A DNA stretch of 64,000 nucleotides from Rhizobium sp. BK650 (GTDB taxonomy: Bacteria; Pseudomonadota; Alphaproteobacteria; Rhizobiales; Rhizobiaceae). Shown here in pieces: positions 52,424 through 61,122 of this stretch (the stretch's first letter is position 1; each line of letters starts with the position of its first letter). The translations under genes were made by a program, and so were the position numbers. The stretch covers positions 248,001 through 312,000 of the forward strand of contig NZ_JACIBK010000006.1 of the NCBI RefSeq assembly GCF_014195325.1. Reading direction: 5' to 3'. The notes under the pieces were generated by a model. It was not told where the DNA came from. It ran no database searches and was given only the letters and a program-made list of their open reading frames with translations.

Positions 52424-53851
52424 ATGGACACGCAAATGCTGATCGGTTCCCGCTTTGAAAGCGGCACGGAAACGGAAGAGCACATTCTGAACCCGAAGAC
52501 GGGCGAGACTGTGCTGAACCTCCCTGAAGCCTCGCTCGGCCAGATCGATGCAGCCGTGGATGCAGCCGAGAAAGCCTTTGTCGCCTGGTCGCAGGTGACG
52601 CCATCCGAGCGCTCCGCCTACCTCCTGAAAATTGCCGATGCCATTGAAAAGGACGCGCAGGGCTTTGCCACGCTCGAAGCGCTGAATTGCGGCAAGCCGA
52701 TCAATGCCGTGCTGAACGATGAAATCCCGGCCATTGTCGACTGCTACCGTTTCTTTGCCGGCGCGGTGCGCAATCTGCACGGGCCGGTCTCCGGCGAATA
52801 TCTTCCAGGCCACACTTCGATGATCCGCCGTGACCCGATCGGCATCGTTGGGTCGATCGCGCCCTGGAACTATCCGCTGATGATGATGGCCTGGAAACTG
52901 GCGCCTGCCATTGCCGGTGGCAACACGGTTGTCTTCAAGCCGTCTGAACAGACGCCTCTGACGGCGCTGAAGATGGCAAAGCTGCTTGCCGATATTCTCC
53001 CCGAGGGCGTGGTCAACATCGTTCTTGGCCGCGGCGAGAGCGTCGGCAACGCACTGATCAACCATCCGAAAATCAACATGGTGTCGATCACCGGCGACAT
53101 TGCGACCGGCAAGAAAGTGCTCCAGGCCGCCGCCAAGACCGTGAAGCGCACCCATCTGGAACTTGGCGGCAAGGCGCCGGTCATTGTCTTCGACGATGCC
53201 GATATCGATGCCGTCGTCGCCGGCATCCGCACCTTCGGTTACTACAATGCAGGTCAGGACTGCACGGCCGCCTGCCGCGTCTATGCCGACGCGAAAGTCT
53301 ATGACAATTTCGTCGCCGATCTGACCTCCGCTGTTTCGAGCATCCGCTTCAACCAGGCCGACGACACCGAAAACGAAATCGGTCCGCTGATTTCCAAGCG
53401 CCAGCGCGATCGGGTCGAGAGCTTCGTCACCCGCGCCTCGGAACACAAGCACATGGAAATCACCACCGGCGGCAGGGTCTCAGGTGACAAGGGCTTCTTC
53501 TTCGCACCGACGGTCGTTGCAGGCGCCACGCAGGACGATGAAATCGTCCGCCGTGAAGTTTTCGGCCCCGTCGTCTCCGTCACCCGTTTCACCGATGTCG
53601 GAGATGCAGTTAACTGGGCGAATGATAGCGACTACGGCCTTGCCTCCTCCGTCTGGACCAAGGATATCGGCCGCGGCATGAAGACTGCCGCCCGCCTTCA
53701 ATATGGCTGCACCTGGATCAATACGCATTTCATGCTGGTCAACGAGATGCCGCATGGCGGCTTGAAGCAATCAGGCTACGGCAAGGATCTCTCCGCCTTT
53801 GCTTTGGAAGACTATACGACAGTCCGCCATGTGATGATTAATCACGGATAG
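52424..53851 (+). CDS. patD: Aminobutyraldehyde dehydrogenase
   Basis: NAD-dependent dehydrogenase of 475 residues, same length class as E. coli PatD (YdcW), which oxidises 4-aminobutyraldehyde to GABA in putrescine breakdown. Active site: Asn149 (APWNYP), Lys172 ([10 protein letters not shown]), Glu246 (LELGGKAP) and nucleophile Cys280 ([12 protein letters not shown]). ATG 52424 has AGGGAG 7 bases upstream; the ATG at 52418 is too close to it. Its place after a polyamine-type transporter supports uptake and oxidation of a polyamine or its aldehyde. Betaine aldehyde is an alternative substrate. Confidence 0.9.
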   Translation: MDTQMLIGSRFESGTETEEHILNPKTGETVLNLPEASLGQIDAAVDAAEKAFVAWSQVTPSERSAYLLKIADAIEKDAQGFATLEALNCGKPINAVLNDEIPAIVDCYRFFAGAVRNLHGPVSGEYLPGHTSMIRRDPIGIVGSIAPWNYPLMMMAWKLAPAIAGGNTVVFKPSEQTPLTALKMAKLLADILPEGVVNIVLGRGESVGNALINHPKINMVSITGDIATGKKVLQAAAKTVKRTHLELGGKAPVIVFDDADIDAVVAGIRTFGYYNAGQDCTAACRVYADAKVYDNFVADLTSAVSSIRFNQADDTENEIGPLISKRQRDRVESFVTRASEHKHMEITTGGRVSGDKGFFFAPTVVAGATQDDEIVRREVFGPVVSVTRFTDVGDAVNWANDSDYGLASSVWTKDIGRGMKTAARLQYGCTWINTHFMLVNEMPHGGLKQSGYGKDLSAFALEDYTTVRHVMINHG

Positions 53852-53878
53852 TTGAATAAAATTTTCTTGATCTGCTTC

Positions 53879-53914
53879 AAAAGTCACTGCGCCATTAGTG
53901 ACTTTTGTCACTTT
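53879..53914. promoter_or_regulatory. Nested inverted repeats after patD, before the LuxR gene
   Basis: AAAAGTCACT (53879-53888) and AGTGACTTTT (53897-53906) are perfect inverted arms with an 8-base loop; a third arm, GTCACTTT (53907-53914), pairs again with the second. The first pair looks like a terminator working on both strands; the repeated AGTGAC/GTCACT half-sites could also be operators of the LuxR gene 122 bases downstream. Confidence 0.5.
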
Positions 53915-54035
53915 GTCATAATACAACTAAGAATAATATTTCTAAACGTGGAATTGCCATTTCGCTATATGTGGCGCTCCGCGAATAGGCGTTATTCTTC
54001 ATGGATCAGGGATATCGGGCAGGCATTACTTATCG

Positions 54036-55142
54036 ATGGCGACACGTATCGATATATCCGAGCTTCAGACAGCCCTGGAGGGATTACTGGAAGCGGCGCT
54101 CGTGCCTGCGAACTGGGAGCGCACACTGGAGCAGATCAGCCAAGCAACCTGCTCTGCAGGGGCTCATATCCTGCCCGTGCGAGGGAAATTCCCCTCCGGC
54201 TTCCTGAGCACGCCGAATCTGCTGGATGCCTTCCAGGTCTATTTTGAAGAAGACTGGTACAAGCACGATTTCCGGGAACGGGGCTTGCCGGTTGCGATGA
54301 ACAAGGGCGTCGTCATCGAGCACGACATCGCCGGCGAGGAAGAATTCAACCATCATAGCTTCTATACGGACTTTCTGGCCCGCTTCGGCCTCCGCTATTC
54401 CGCCATGATTGGCTTCGCCGCAGGCGATACGATGCTGAGCCTGAATCTGCAGCGGAGAATTGAAGATCAACCGTTCGATCGCGCCGACGAACGGCTGCTT
54501 GTGAAAATGCAGTCGAGTCTAACCGTTGCAGCTGAAATCATCCGCGCTCTGCATACCGCCAGAATCGACAGCATGAGCGAAGCCTTCGAGCTCGCCGGTA
54601 CCGCAGTCATCTTCGTCGATCGGGCCGGGCGGATCACGCGGCTGAACCAGCGAGCGGAAAAACTGCTCGATGGAAATATCCGTATCGTGGACCGGGAACT
54701 TACTGCGATCAGCCAGGAAGAGACCGGGCTTCTCCGACGCCACCTGCAGGCCGTCCTTTCGAATGAAACTTTCGCTGATCCCTCGGTTTCCACGCCCGTT
54801 CTGTTTTCCCGTCCGGGAAAGGCGCCGCTGGTGATCCGCGCCCAGCGGCTGAATGGCGCGCCGGCCGACCTCTTCTCGCATTCCGCCGCAGTCGCCGTCA
54901 TCACGGATCTTTCCGAGCGCGCGACCCCGAGCCGCGACCTGTTGCGCCAGCTTTTCGCGCTCACCCCACAGGAAACAACGGTCGCGCGCCTGCTGATGGA
55001 GGGTTCGTCGCCGCGGCAGATCGCCGAGATATCTGGATTAAGCTATGAGACGGCTCGTGGCTACGTGAAACGGGTTCTCGCCAAAACCGGCACGCAGCGT
55101 CAGTCCCAGCTTATCTCGCTGCTCTCGAGCCTGAAAATCTAG
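54036..55142 (+). CDS. LuxR-type HTH transcriptional regulator
   Basis: A 368-residue regulator ending in a LuxR-type helix-turn-helix: LFALTPQETTVARLLMEGSSPRQIAEISGLSYETARGYVKRVLAKTGTQRQSQLISLL (residues about 305-365). The central part (AGTAVIFVDRAGRITRLNQRAEKLLDG) has a PAS-like pattern; the N-terminus has no recognisable acyl-homoserine-lactone-binding signature, so a quorum-sensing role is unproven. Its TAG stop is shared in a CTAG with the convergent small gene. No strong ribosome site precedes ATG 54036. Confidence 0.88.
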   Translation: MATRIDISELQTALEGLLEAALVPANWERTLEQISQATCSAGAHILPVRGKFPSGFLSTPNLLDAFQVYFEEDWYKHDFRERGLPVAMNKGVVIEHDIAGEEEFNHHSFYTDFLARFGLRYSAMIGFAAGDTMLSLNLQRRIEDQPFDRADERLLVKMQSSLTVAAEIIRALHTARIDSMSEAFELAGTAVIFVDRAGRITRLNQRAEKLLDGNIRIVDRELTAISQEETGLLRRHLQAVLSNETFADPSVSTPVLFSRPGKAPLVIRAQRLNGAPADLFSHSAAVAVITDLSERATPSRDLLRQLFALTPQETTVARLLMEGSSPRQIAEISGLSYETARGYVKRVLAKTGTQRQSQLISLLSSLKI

Positions 55143-55276
55143 GCGTGGTTATAAAGCGCCAGCAGCTCCCAGCCGCCCTCCCATATTATGTCGAGCGGCA
55201 CATAGACGATGATGGCAATGCCGATCCAGCGACAGCGGTTGAGCAGCTTTACTGTTAGGTTGGATGCGACACCCAT
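55139..55276 (-). CDS. Small membrane protein (45 codons), possibly with an upstream extension
   Basis: From ATG 55276 it encodes 45 residues: a short lead, an amphipathic start and a membrane segment (WIGIAIIVYVPLDIIWEGGW). The frame stays open upstream and reads another hydrophobic stretch ([17 protein letters not shown]), as if a first membrane helix had been coded there, but that stretch has no ATG or GTG, only a TTG next to the ATG. Either the gene is this short or its original start was lost. It shares the CTAG palindrome with the stop of the LuxR gene. Too short for ordinary listing; no family recognised. Confidence 0.5.
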   Translation of the reverse strand: MGVASNLTVKLLNRCRWIGIAIIVYVPLDIIWEGGWELLALYNHA

Positions 55277-55377
55277 CAAGATGACGGAAATGATGAGGCG
55301 GAGCGGCGTTTCATCTGATTTGGAACAAAATCAGCTTTGGCGCGTCTTCATCCGGCAACCACGGAAGGAAGATATCC

Positions 55378-55551
55378 ATGTTAAAATGGGCTCTGATATT
55401 TCTGGTAATTTCGATCGTTGCCGGCTTTTTCGGCTTCTCCGGCATCTCCGCAGCGACCGCGACGATCGCCCGCGTACTTTTCGGCATATTCCTCGTCATC
55501 TTCCTGATCTTCCTCATCCTGGCCTTGATGGCAGGACAGGCGATCTTCTGA
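55378..55551 (+). CDS. DUF1328 (YtjA-like) small membrane protein
   Basis: A 57-residue protein starting [20 protein letters not shown] and continuing [31 protein letters not shown]. Two hydrophobic segments around a small-residue stretch are characteristic of DUF1328/YtjA proteins, which occur widely in Proteobacteria and are often stress-induced; function unknown. GAAGGAAGA precedes ATG 55378. Below common length cut-offs but clearly a family member. Confidence 0.88.
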   Translation: MLKWALIFLVISIVAGFFGFSGISAATATIARVLFGIFLVIFLIFLILALMAGQAIF

Positions 55552-55585
55552 CTGGTGTGACGGCGGTGCTTGCGAGTCCTGTTCG

Positions 55586-56029
55586 CTAGAGCACCGCCTT
55601 GAGCCAGGGATGCAACTCCTTCACCCGCCGCTTCACGAGATTGTCGATCGATATCGATCCCGCGCCCTTCACCGCCAAGACGAACATGCCGCCGGCAATC
55701 GCAAGATCCTTCTCGAAATGCAGCAGCTCGTTTTGGCTCGCGAAGCTAGTGTGGAACAAAAAGGCGGTAGCGAGGCAGAACAGCCCCAGCGCGGCCGCGC
55801 CGAGCCGGCTGAGCAAACCGAGGGCAACGGAGAAACCGGCGCCGAGCTGCAGGATGACAACGCCGAATGTCACGACCGCCGGCAAACCAAGCTTCGCAAA
55901 GGCGGCAAGCGCGCCGGTCATATCCGCAGCGAGTGTCGCGCCTTCATGGAGGAAAATCAGGGATAGCAGCAGCCTGCCTAGAAGAAGAATGAGATCGGCG
56001 AACCGAACGCCGCCCGGAACATTTTCCAT
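55586..56029 (-). CDS. DoxX-family membrane protein, second copy
   Basis: A 147-residue four-helix protein with DoxX pattern: LLGRLLLSLIFLHEGATLAAD, LPAVVTFGVVILQLGAGFSVALGLL, GLFCLATAFLFHTSF and AIAGGMFVLAVKGAGSISIDNLVKR. The C-terminal S(I/F)S(I/V)DNLVKR is nearly identical to the DoxX protein at 24072. AAAGAGGAGG lies before its start. It follows the TPR gene on the same strand and may be the last gene of the hydrolase operon. Confidence 0.88.
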   Translation of the reverse strand: MENVPGGVRFADLILLLGRLLLSLIFLHEGATLAADMTGALAAFAKLGLPAVVTFGVVILQLGAGFSVALGLLSRLGAAALGLFCLATAFLFHTSFASQNELLHFEKDLAIAGGMFVLAVKGAGSISIDNLVKRRVKELHPWLKAVL

Positions 56030-56092
56030 CGTATCCTCCTCTTTGCAAGGAGGCGGGCGGTGAACCCGCCTGCCTTGTCGTTTGTGCCTGGA

Positions 56093-56557
56093 TCACTTGC
56101 CTGCTCTCGCGGCGATTGCATCTTGCAGATCTTCAAGCTCCTCGCAGCCTGCAGGGCAGAGCTGCTTCAGCACGGACGCCTGCTCCTCGGCCTTCGCCAT
56201 GTCGCCGGTCTCGATGTAGAGTTCGCCGAGATATTCACGCGCCGACCTATGATCGGGCTGAAGCTCCAGCGCTTTGGTATAATAGGTCAACGACATCGGA
56301 TAATCGCCCGTCTTACGCAGCGTAAATCCCATCAGATTATAAACGTCCGCCTGCTGATTATCTTCGGCAATATCGCGAAGTTCAGCGAGCGCGCCGGCAT
56401 AATCCTTGGCGTCGATCTTGGCGCGCACCGACGTGAGATCAGGAGCGTCGGTCGACTCCATATTGTCGACGGCAAAGGCTGGAAACGCTGTCACCGCAGA
56501 AAAGCCAGCGGAAACGGCACAAACCCAGATGAATACGAGAATGGCATATTTCATCAT
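56093..56557 (-). CDS. Secreted TPR-repeat protein
   Basis: A 154-residue protein with a signal peptide (MMKYAILVFIWVCAVSAG plus FSAVTAFPAFA) and about three tetratricopeptide repeats: DYAGALAELRDIAEDNQQADVYNLMGF, KTGDYPMSLTYYTKALELQPDHRSAREYLGELYIETGD. Two cysteines near the end (LCPAGCEEL) may form a disulfide. AAGGAG lies 8 bases before ATG 56557. It lies 19 bases after the metallo-hydrolase gene and probably assists it or the cell envelope. Confidence 0.87.
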   Translation of the reverse strand: MMKYAILVFIWVCAVSAGFSAVTAFPAFAVDNMESTDAPDLTSVRAKIDAKDYAGALAELRDIAEDNQQADVYNLMGFTLRKTGDYPMSLTYYTKALELQPDHRSAREYLGELYIETGDMAKAEEQASVLKQLCPAGCEELEDLQDAIAARAGK

Positions 56558-56576
56558 GATAAGCTCCTTCGGCCGT

Positions 56577-57551
56577 TCAGGCCTGTATTGTCGGGGTGAA
56601 AGCATAGGCGTTTCCGTCCTTGACGAAGGTGCCCGAGCCGGGGAACGGGAAGTGCGAGCCGCAGATCGCGATATTGTCGGCAATGACGCGATCGATGAGG
56701 CGGCGGCGCGTGTTGATGGCCATCGGCCCGTCCTGGTCATAGCTGCCCTGCCAATCGGGATGCGGGGCAAGCAGCGCCGGCACATACATGATATCGGCGG
56801 AGACCAGCAATTGCCTGTTGCCGGAGCTGACGAGGTAGGTCGAATGGCCAGGTGTATGGCCGGGTGCTGAAAGCAGCATCATGCCCGGCGCAACCTCTGC
56901 CCCGTCATTCACCAGCTTCCAGTTCTTCCATTTCGGGAAGACGTCGGCGATACGCTTGCCAGCGGGCTTGCGGCCTTCGGCCAGCTTTTCGACACGGCCG
57001 GGATCGGTCCACCAGTTATATTCGACGGCATTGACGATGAGCTCGGCATTCGGGAAGACAGGATTGTTCGTTCCCTTTTCCATCAGGCCCCAGACGTGGT
57101 CCGGATGAAAATGCGAGATCATGATCGTATCGATCTTCTTATAATCGATACCGGCCGCCGCCATATTGGCCGGCAGATGTGTGGCACTTTCCTGCCACTG
57201 ACCGACGCCGGAACCGGCATCCATCATGATCATGCGATTGCCGATCGTCAGGACGACCACCGTCAGCGGGATCGGCATGAATTCTGTCGTCAATCCGGCC
57301 TTGGAAAGCGCCTCCTTGGTGTCTTCGATCGAGGCGTTCTTGATGAAGGTCGGATCATGCGGCTTCTTCCAGATGCCGTCATAGATTGCCGTTACCTCGA
57401 CATCTCCGACCTTGTATCTGTAGAAGCCGACTGTCGGCTCCAGCGGGGTGGCGGCAAATGCCGGCATGACGAATTCAAGCTTCGACGACAGGCCGAACGC
57501 GGCAGCGGCAGCAGCTGACCCGAGGACAGCGCGGCGTGACATGGTAAACAT
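56577..57551 (-). CDS. Tat-exported metallo-beta-lactamase-fold hydrolase
   Basis: A 324-residue periplasmic hydrolase. The twin-arginine signal is SRRAVLGSAAAAAAFGL (Arg6, Arg7). The metal motif H147-F-H149-P-D151-H152 and SAPGHTPGHSTYLVSS, SADIMYVPALLAPH and the terminal GSHFPFPGSG hold the other ligands. The opening GFYRYKVGDVEVTAIYDG and the C-terminal segment resemble methyl-parathion-hydrolase-like lactonase/phosphotriesterase enzymes. AGGAGG lies before ATG 57551. Substrate unknown. First gene of an operon with the TPR and perhaps DoxX genes; it faces an ECF sigma gene. Confidence 0.9.
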   Translation of the reverse strand: MFTMSRRAVLGSAAAAAAFGLSSKLEFVMPAFAATPLEPTVGFYRYKVGDVEVTAIYDGIWKKPHDPTFIKNASIEDTKEALSKAGLTTEFMPIPLTVVVLTIGNRMIMMDAGSGVGQWQESATHLPANMAAAGIDYKKIDTIMISHFHPDHVWGLMEKGTNNPVFPNAELIVNAVEYNWWTDPGRVEKLAEGRKPAGKRIADVFPKWKNWKLVNDGAEVAPGMMLLSAPGHTPGHSTYLVSSGNRQLLVSADIMYVPALLAPHPDWQGSYDQDGPMAINTRRRLIDRVIADNIAICGSHFPFPGSGTFVKDGNAYAFTPTIQA

Positions 57552-57683
57552 GAATATGCCTCCTCTTGTTGATGGCATCTCGACTGGCGAGGACTGCAAT
57601 TCATCTGACACCCTCGCTGACGAACTAGATCGACGGCAGCACGCTGTTATTCCCACCTCGAACGGTATTTTTGGTAAGCTATT

Positions 57684-57703
57684 GGAAATACGTTAGTATT
57701 TCC
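57684..57703. promoter_or_regulatory. Perfect 20-bp inverted repeat between hydrolase and sigma-factor genes
   Basis: GGAAATAC (57684-57691) and GTATTTCC (57696-57703) are exact inverted arms around GTTA. GGAA and CGTT elements here also resemble parts of an ECF promoter, but spacing is off the usual 16-17. Likely a shared operator of the divergent transcripts. Confidence 0.55.
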
Positions 57704-57843
57704 GTTCTGCGCGGCTTTGGCTCTGCTGAACGCAAATAAATCGGCACGATTTGGAATAAAATCACACGCCAATCGGTCTAGACTGCAAGGGGCCGCAGAT
57801 GACGCGGTTCTCACGTCCAAATCGGCTGCAACTGAGGCAGGGG

Positions 57844-58599
57844 ATGATGACAAACGCTCAGATCGCCTATCCCGTCGGATCAAACGACTGGTTGCTGCTG
57901 CTCGCTCGGCAAATGTCGGAGACTCGCATTCGAATATCGGCGCTGGGCAGGTTTTTCGCCAGCGCTCTGTGGCTGTTCCACCTTTCGGTCTCGGACAAAT
58001 CCGATAGCGAGCGGGCCGCTTCGACGGAAGATGCGTCGGCACAGCATGAGTTCATGCAGCGCTTTCAGAACGTGATGGTTCCGCATCTGGACGCAGCCTA
58101 TAATTTCGCCCGCTTCCTCAGCCGCGATGCAGATGCTGCTCAGGATATCGTCCAGGAGGCATTCCTGCGCGCCTATCGCAACTTCGAAGCCTATCGTGGC
58201 GGCGATCCTCGTGCCTGGCTCTTTGCCATCGTCAGGAACTGCTGCCATGTCTGGCGCCAACAGGATCGTCGTAGGGCGCGTTTCGAACAACATCTGGACA
58301 GCAGCGGCAACTCCGATTCCGATGAGGATGAAGGCTATCGGATCGCGTCGGAGGAGGATTCTCCGGAGACGGCGTTGATGCGGTTGAGCGAACAGCAACG
58401 TGTGCGAGCCACGATCAGCAGGCTTCCGGTAATGATGCGGGAGATCCTCGTCCTGCGTGAACTCGAAGATCTCTCTTATCGACAGATCGCCGAAATCATC
58501 GATGCGCCGATCGGCACCGTCATGTCGCGTCTTGCGAGAGCCCGGCGCGAATTTGGCGAAGCCTGGGATGCCGGCAACAAGAGCGAGGCAGCCAAGTGA
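57844..58599 (+). CDS. ECF-type RNA polymerase sigma factor
   Basis: Sigma-70 family extracytoplasmic-function factor. Region 2: HLDAAYNFARFLSRDADAAQDIVQEAFLRAYRNFEAYRG with WLFAIVRNCCHVW; region 4: SRLPVMMREILVLRELEDLSYRQIAEIIDAPIGTVMSRLARARR. The reading frame extends well ahead of region 2; I start at ATG 57844 (GAGG upstream), giving about 75 extra residues of unclear role. ATG 57913 is the alternative. Its end overlaps the anti-sigma gene by GTGA, so the two are coupled. Confidence 0.86.
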   Translation: MMTNAQIAYPVGSNDWLLLLARQMSETRIRISALGRFFASALWLFHLSVSDKSDSERAASTEDASAQHEFMQRFQNVMVPHLDAAYNFARFLSRDADAAQDIVQEAFLRAYRNFEAYRGGDPRAWLFAIVRNCCHVWRQQDRRRARFEQHLDSSGNSDSDEDEGYRIASEEDSPETALMRLSEQQRVRATISRLPVMMREILVLRELEDLSYRQIAEIIDAPIGTVMSRLARARREFGEAWDAGNKSEAAK

Positions 58600-59393
58600 G
58601 TGAAGCCCATCAGAAAGCCTGCCCTGAATGGCACATCATGCTGCACGGGTTTATCGACGGTGAACTTGATTCCGTGCATGCAGCGCAGTTCGAAAATCAT
58701 CTCGAGACCTGCGAAAATTGCCGGGCGGAGCTGGAAAGGATCGGCGCGGTGAGGAAGATCATCGATCAGGATGGTGTTCGCTGGAGACCGCCAGAGGCCT
58801 TGCGATCACAAGTTCTCGCCATGCTGTCCTTCGAACAGACGGCAACCGCCGTACGCCCGCCACCGCGGCAGCCGCCCTTCTGGCGCCGCGCCTTCGACTT
58901 CATCCGGCAATGGAGCTTCGTCCCGTCCCTGGCCGTTCTGGCGGCAAGCGGCTTCCTGTTCGTCAACGCGCCTTCACAGACCCTGCTTCTGCAGAATGAA
59001 ATCATGTCGAGCCATGTCCGCTCGATGATGGCGGATCATTTGACCGATGTCCTGACCTCGGATCAGCACACGGTCAAACCCTGGTTCAACGGCAAGATCG
59101 ATTTTTCGCCACCTGTCAGCGATCTGACCAAGGACGGCTTCCCGCTGGTCGGCGGCCGCGTCGATTATATCGCCGGACGTGCCGTCGCCGCCCTCGTCTA
59201 CCGGCGCCATGGCCACGTCATCAACCTGTTCATCTTGCCGGCCGGATCCGGTGCCCAGACGACAACGGAACACGACGGCTACAACATGATGCAATGGTCG
59301 GATGGTGGGCTGATGTTCTGGGCGATTTCGGATGTCGCTGCGGGCGATCTCTCCGAGTTCGAGCGCCTCTTCCGGTCTGCCGCAAGGTTCTAA
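58596..59393 (+). CDS. Zinc-finger transmembrane anti-sigma factor
   Basis: A 265-residue anti-sigma factor. N-terminal zf-HC2-type site H35-L-E-T-C39-E-N-C42 preceded by GFIDGELD, as in zinc-binding anti-sigma domains; one membrane helix (about residues 107-126); then a periplasmic domain (HTVKPWFNGKIDFSPPV, FPLVGGRVDYIAGRAVAALVYRRHGHVINLFILPA) known from sigma/anti-sigma pairs of the ChrR-independent type. It should hold the ECF factor inactive until an envelope signal. GTG start overlaps the sigma stop. Its stop overlaps the convergent DUF1345 stop. Confidence 0.9.
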   Translation: MSEAHQKACPEWHIMLHGFIDGELDSVHAAQFENHLETCENCRAELERIGAVRKIIDQDGVRWRPPEALRSQVLAMLSFEQTATAVRPPPRQPPFWRRAFDFIRQWSFVPSLAVLAASGFLFVNAPSQTLLLQNEIMSSHVRSMMADHLTDVLTSDQHTVKPWFNGKIDFSPPVSDLTKDGFPLVGGRVDYIAGRAVAALVYRRHGHVINLFILPAGSGAQTTTEHDGYNMMQWSDGGLMFWAISDVAAGDLSEFERLFRSAARF

Positions 59394-60058
59394 AGCAGGC
59401 TCGCCCCGACATTGATCGCCAGCGCCAGAATTGTCGTGTTGAACAAGAACGACAGGATCGCATGCAGCAGGGTGAACTTGCGCATCGTCGTCGAGGTCAC
59501 AGCGACATCGGCCGTCTGCGCCGCAACACCGATCGTGAAAGAGAAATAGAGGAAGTCCCAATACGCGGGCTCTTCGATTCCATCCGGGAATTTGAGCCCT
59601 TCGCACTTGTCCGGACCGCCATAGAAATAATGGGCGTAGTGGATCGTGAAAAGCGTGTGCAGGAATATCCAGGAAATCAGAATGGTCAGGATGGCAGCAG
59701 CTGCACGCCACAGCGCTATATCAGCCGGGGCATCCTTGATCGAATGAAGTTCGATACCGATTCCGGCAATGCTGGCAAGAGCAGCGACAATAGACAGGAA
59801 GAGCAGGAAATTGTCGGAAAAATCGAGATCTTCGGATCGCTTCTTGATGCTTTCAACCGTCGCCCGCAGCATCTTGCGCCAACTCATGGCAATGAAAACA
59901 AGCGCAGCCGCATTCCAGCCAAATAGGATATTGCTGGCGCTGACGTCCCTGGAGGTCAGGAGCAGAAAGACGATGAAACCGCCTGCAGCCGCTATGATGA
60001 AACTCGCGTGCTTGTGGGCAAGCGAGACCAGAGAATTTCCATCATCCTCGTCAGCCAC
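59390..60058 (-). CDS. DUF1345 membrane protein
   Basis: A 222-residue integral membrane protein with about five hydrophobic segments (FIIAAAGGFIVFLLLTS, ILFGWNAAALVFIAMSW, FLLFLSIVAALASIAGIGIEL, LTILISWIFLHTLFTIHYAHYFY, LHAILSFLFNTTILALAINVG). The FDFLYFSFTIGVAAQTADV-like segment near the end (DFLYFSFTIGVAAQTADVAV) is the family hallmark. GTG 60058 is the start with GGAGGGG upstream. Function unknown. Confidence 0.88.
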   Translation of the reverse strand: MADEDDGNSLVSLAHKHASFIIAAAGGFIVFLLLTSRDVSASNILFGWNAAALVFIAMSWRKMLRATVESIKKRSEDLDFSDNFLLFLSIVAALASIAGIGIELHSIKDAPADIALWRAAAAILTILISWIFLHTLFTIHYAHYFYGGPDKCEGLKFPDGIEEPAYWDFLYFSFTIGVAAQTADVAVTSTTMRKFTLLHAILSFLFNTTILALAINVGASLL

Positions 60059-60156
60059 CGTTTCCCCTCCACCTCTATGCCTTTGATATCGACACCAAAA
60101 AGGCGCGGATGCCAGCGGCACTCACGCCTTTCATAAAATGGTGATTGGTACGCCTC

Positions 60157-61122
60157 TTAGGCGGCAGCGAGCTGCAGTTCCTTGCGGACCTGGCTACGCA
60201 GCGTGCCGAGATCCTTTGCGAACGCGCGGATGCCTTCAGCGAGCTTTTCGGTCGCCATCGCATCTTCGTTCATCATCCAGCGGAAGGTCTTTTCGTCGAC
60301 CGTGATCTTCGGAGCCGGCTTGATCGTTTCCGGCGAAAGCTTGCGCTCAAGCTTGCCTTGATCGTTCGACAACTCGTCGAGCAGGTTCGGAGCAATCGTC
60401 AGGCGGTCGCAACCCGCCAGTGCTTCGATCTCGCCGGTATTGCGGAAGGAGGCGCCCATGACGACTGTCTTGATGCCGTTGGCCTTGTAGTAGTTGTAGA
60501 TGTCGCGAACGGACAGAACGCCCGGATCTTCCTCCGCGGTAAAGTCCTTCCCTGTCGACTTCTTGTACCAGTCGAGGATGCGGCCGACGAAGGGCGAGAT
60601 CAGGAACACGCCCGCGTCAGCGCAGGCGATGGCCTGGGCCTTGGAGAAGAGCAGCGTCAGATTGCAGTCGATGCCTTCCTTCTGCAGGATTTCGGCAGCG
60701 CGAATGCCTTCCCAGGTCGAAGCGAGCTTGATGAGGATGCGATCCTTCTCGATGCCGCGCTCCTTGTAGGCGGCGATGATGCTGCGGGCCTTCTTGAGCG
60801 AAGCTTCGGTATCGAAGGAGAGGTCGGCGTCGACTTCGGTCGAAACACGGCCGGGAACCAGCTTCACGAGTGCAGCGCCCACGGAAATCGCAAGGCGATC
60901 GGCGACGGCTGCGGCCGCAGCATCGGCATCGCCGCCGAGCTTTTTGCCCCAGGCGATCGCTTCCTTCATGTCGTCGGCAAACATCTCGGTGCCGAGTGCC
61001 TTGAGAACGATGGACGGATTGGTTGTGCAATCGACGGGCTTCAGGCGAGCGACAGCCTGGATGTCGCCGGTATCGGCAACAACGGTTGTAATCTCGCGGA
61101 GTTGGTCAAGCTTGGATGTCAT
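60157..61122 (-). CDS. tal: Transaldolase
   Basis: Pentose phosphate enzyme moving a dihydroxyacetone unit between sugar phosphates. The 321 residues match class 1 enzymes; the Schiff-base lysine is Lys132 ([12 protein letters not shown]), the same number as in E. coli TalB. Other conserved parts: [58 protein letters not shown] and [16 protein letters not shown] precedes ATG 61122. Divergent from a SorC-family regulator; tandem repeat sites lie between them. With xylAB it completes pentose catabolism. Confidence 0.97.
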   Translation of the reverse strand: MTSKLDQLREITTVVADTGDIQAVARLKPVDCTTNPSIVLKALGTEMFADDMKEAIAWGKKLGGDADAAAAAVADRLAISVGAALVKLVPGRVSTEVDADLSFDTEASLKKARSIIAAYKERGIEKDRILIKLASTWEGIRAAEILQKEGIDCNLTLLFSKAQAIACADAGVFLISPFVGRILDWYKKSTGKDFTAEEDPGVLSVRDIYNYYKANGIKTVVMGASFRNTGEIEALAGCDRLTIAPNLLDELSNDQGKLERKLSPETIKPAPKITVDEKTFRWMMNEDAMATEKLAEGIRAFAKDLGTLRSQVRKELQLAAA

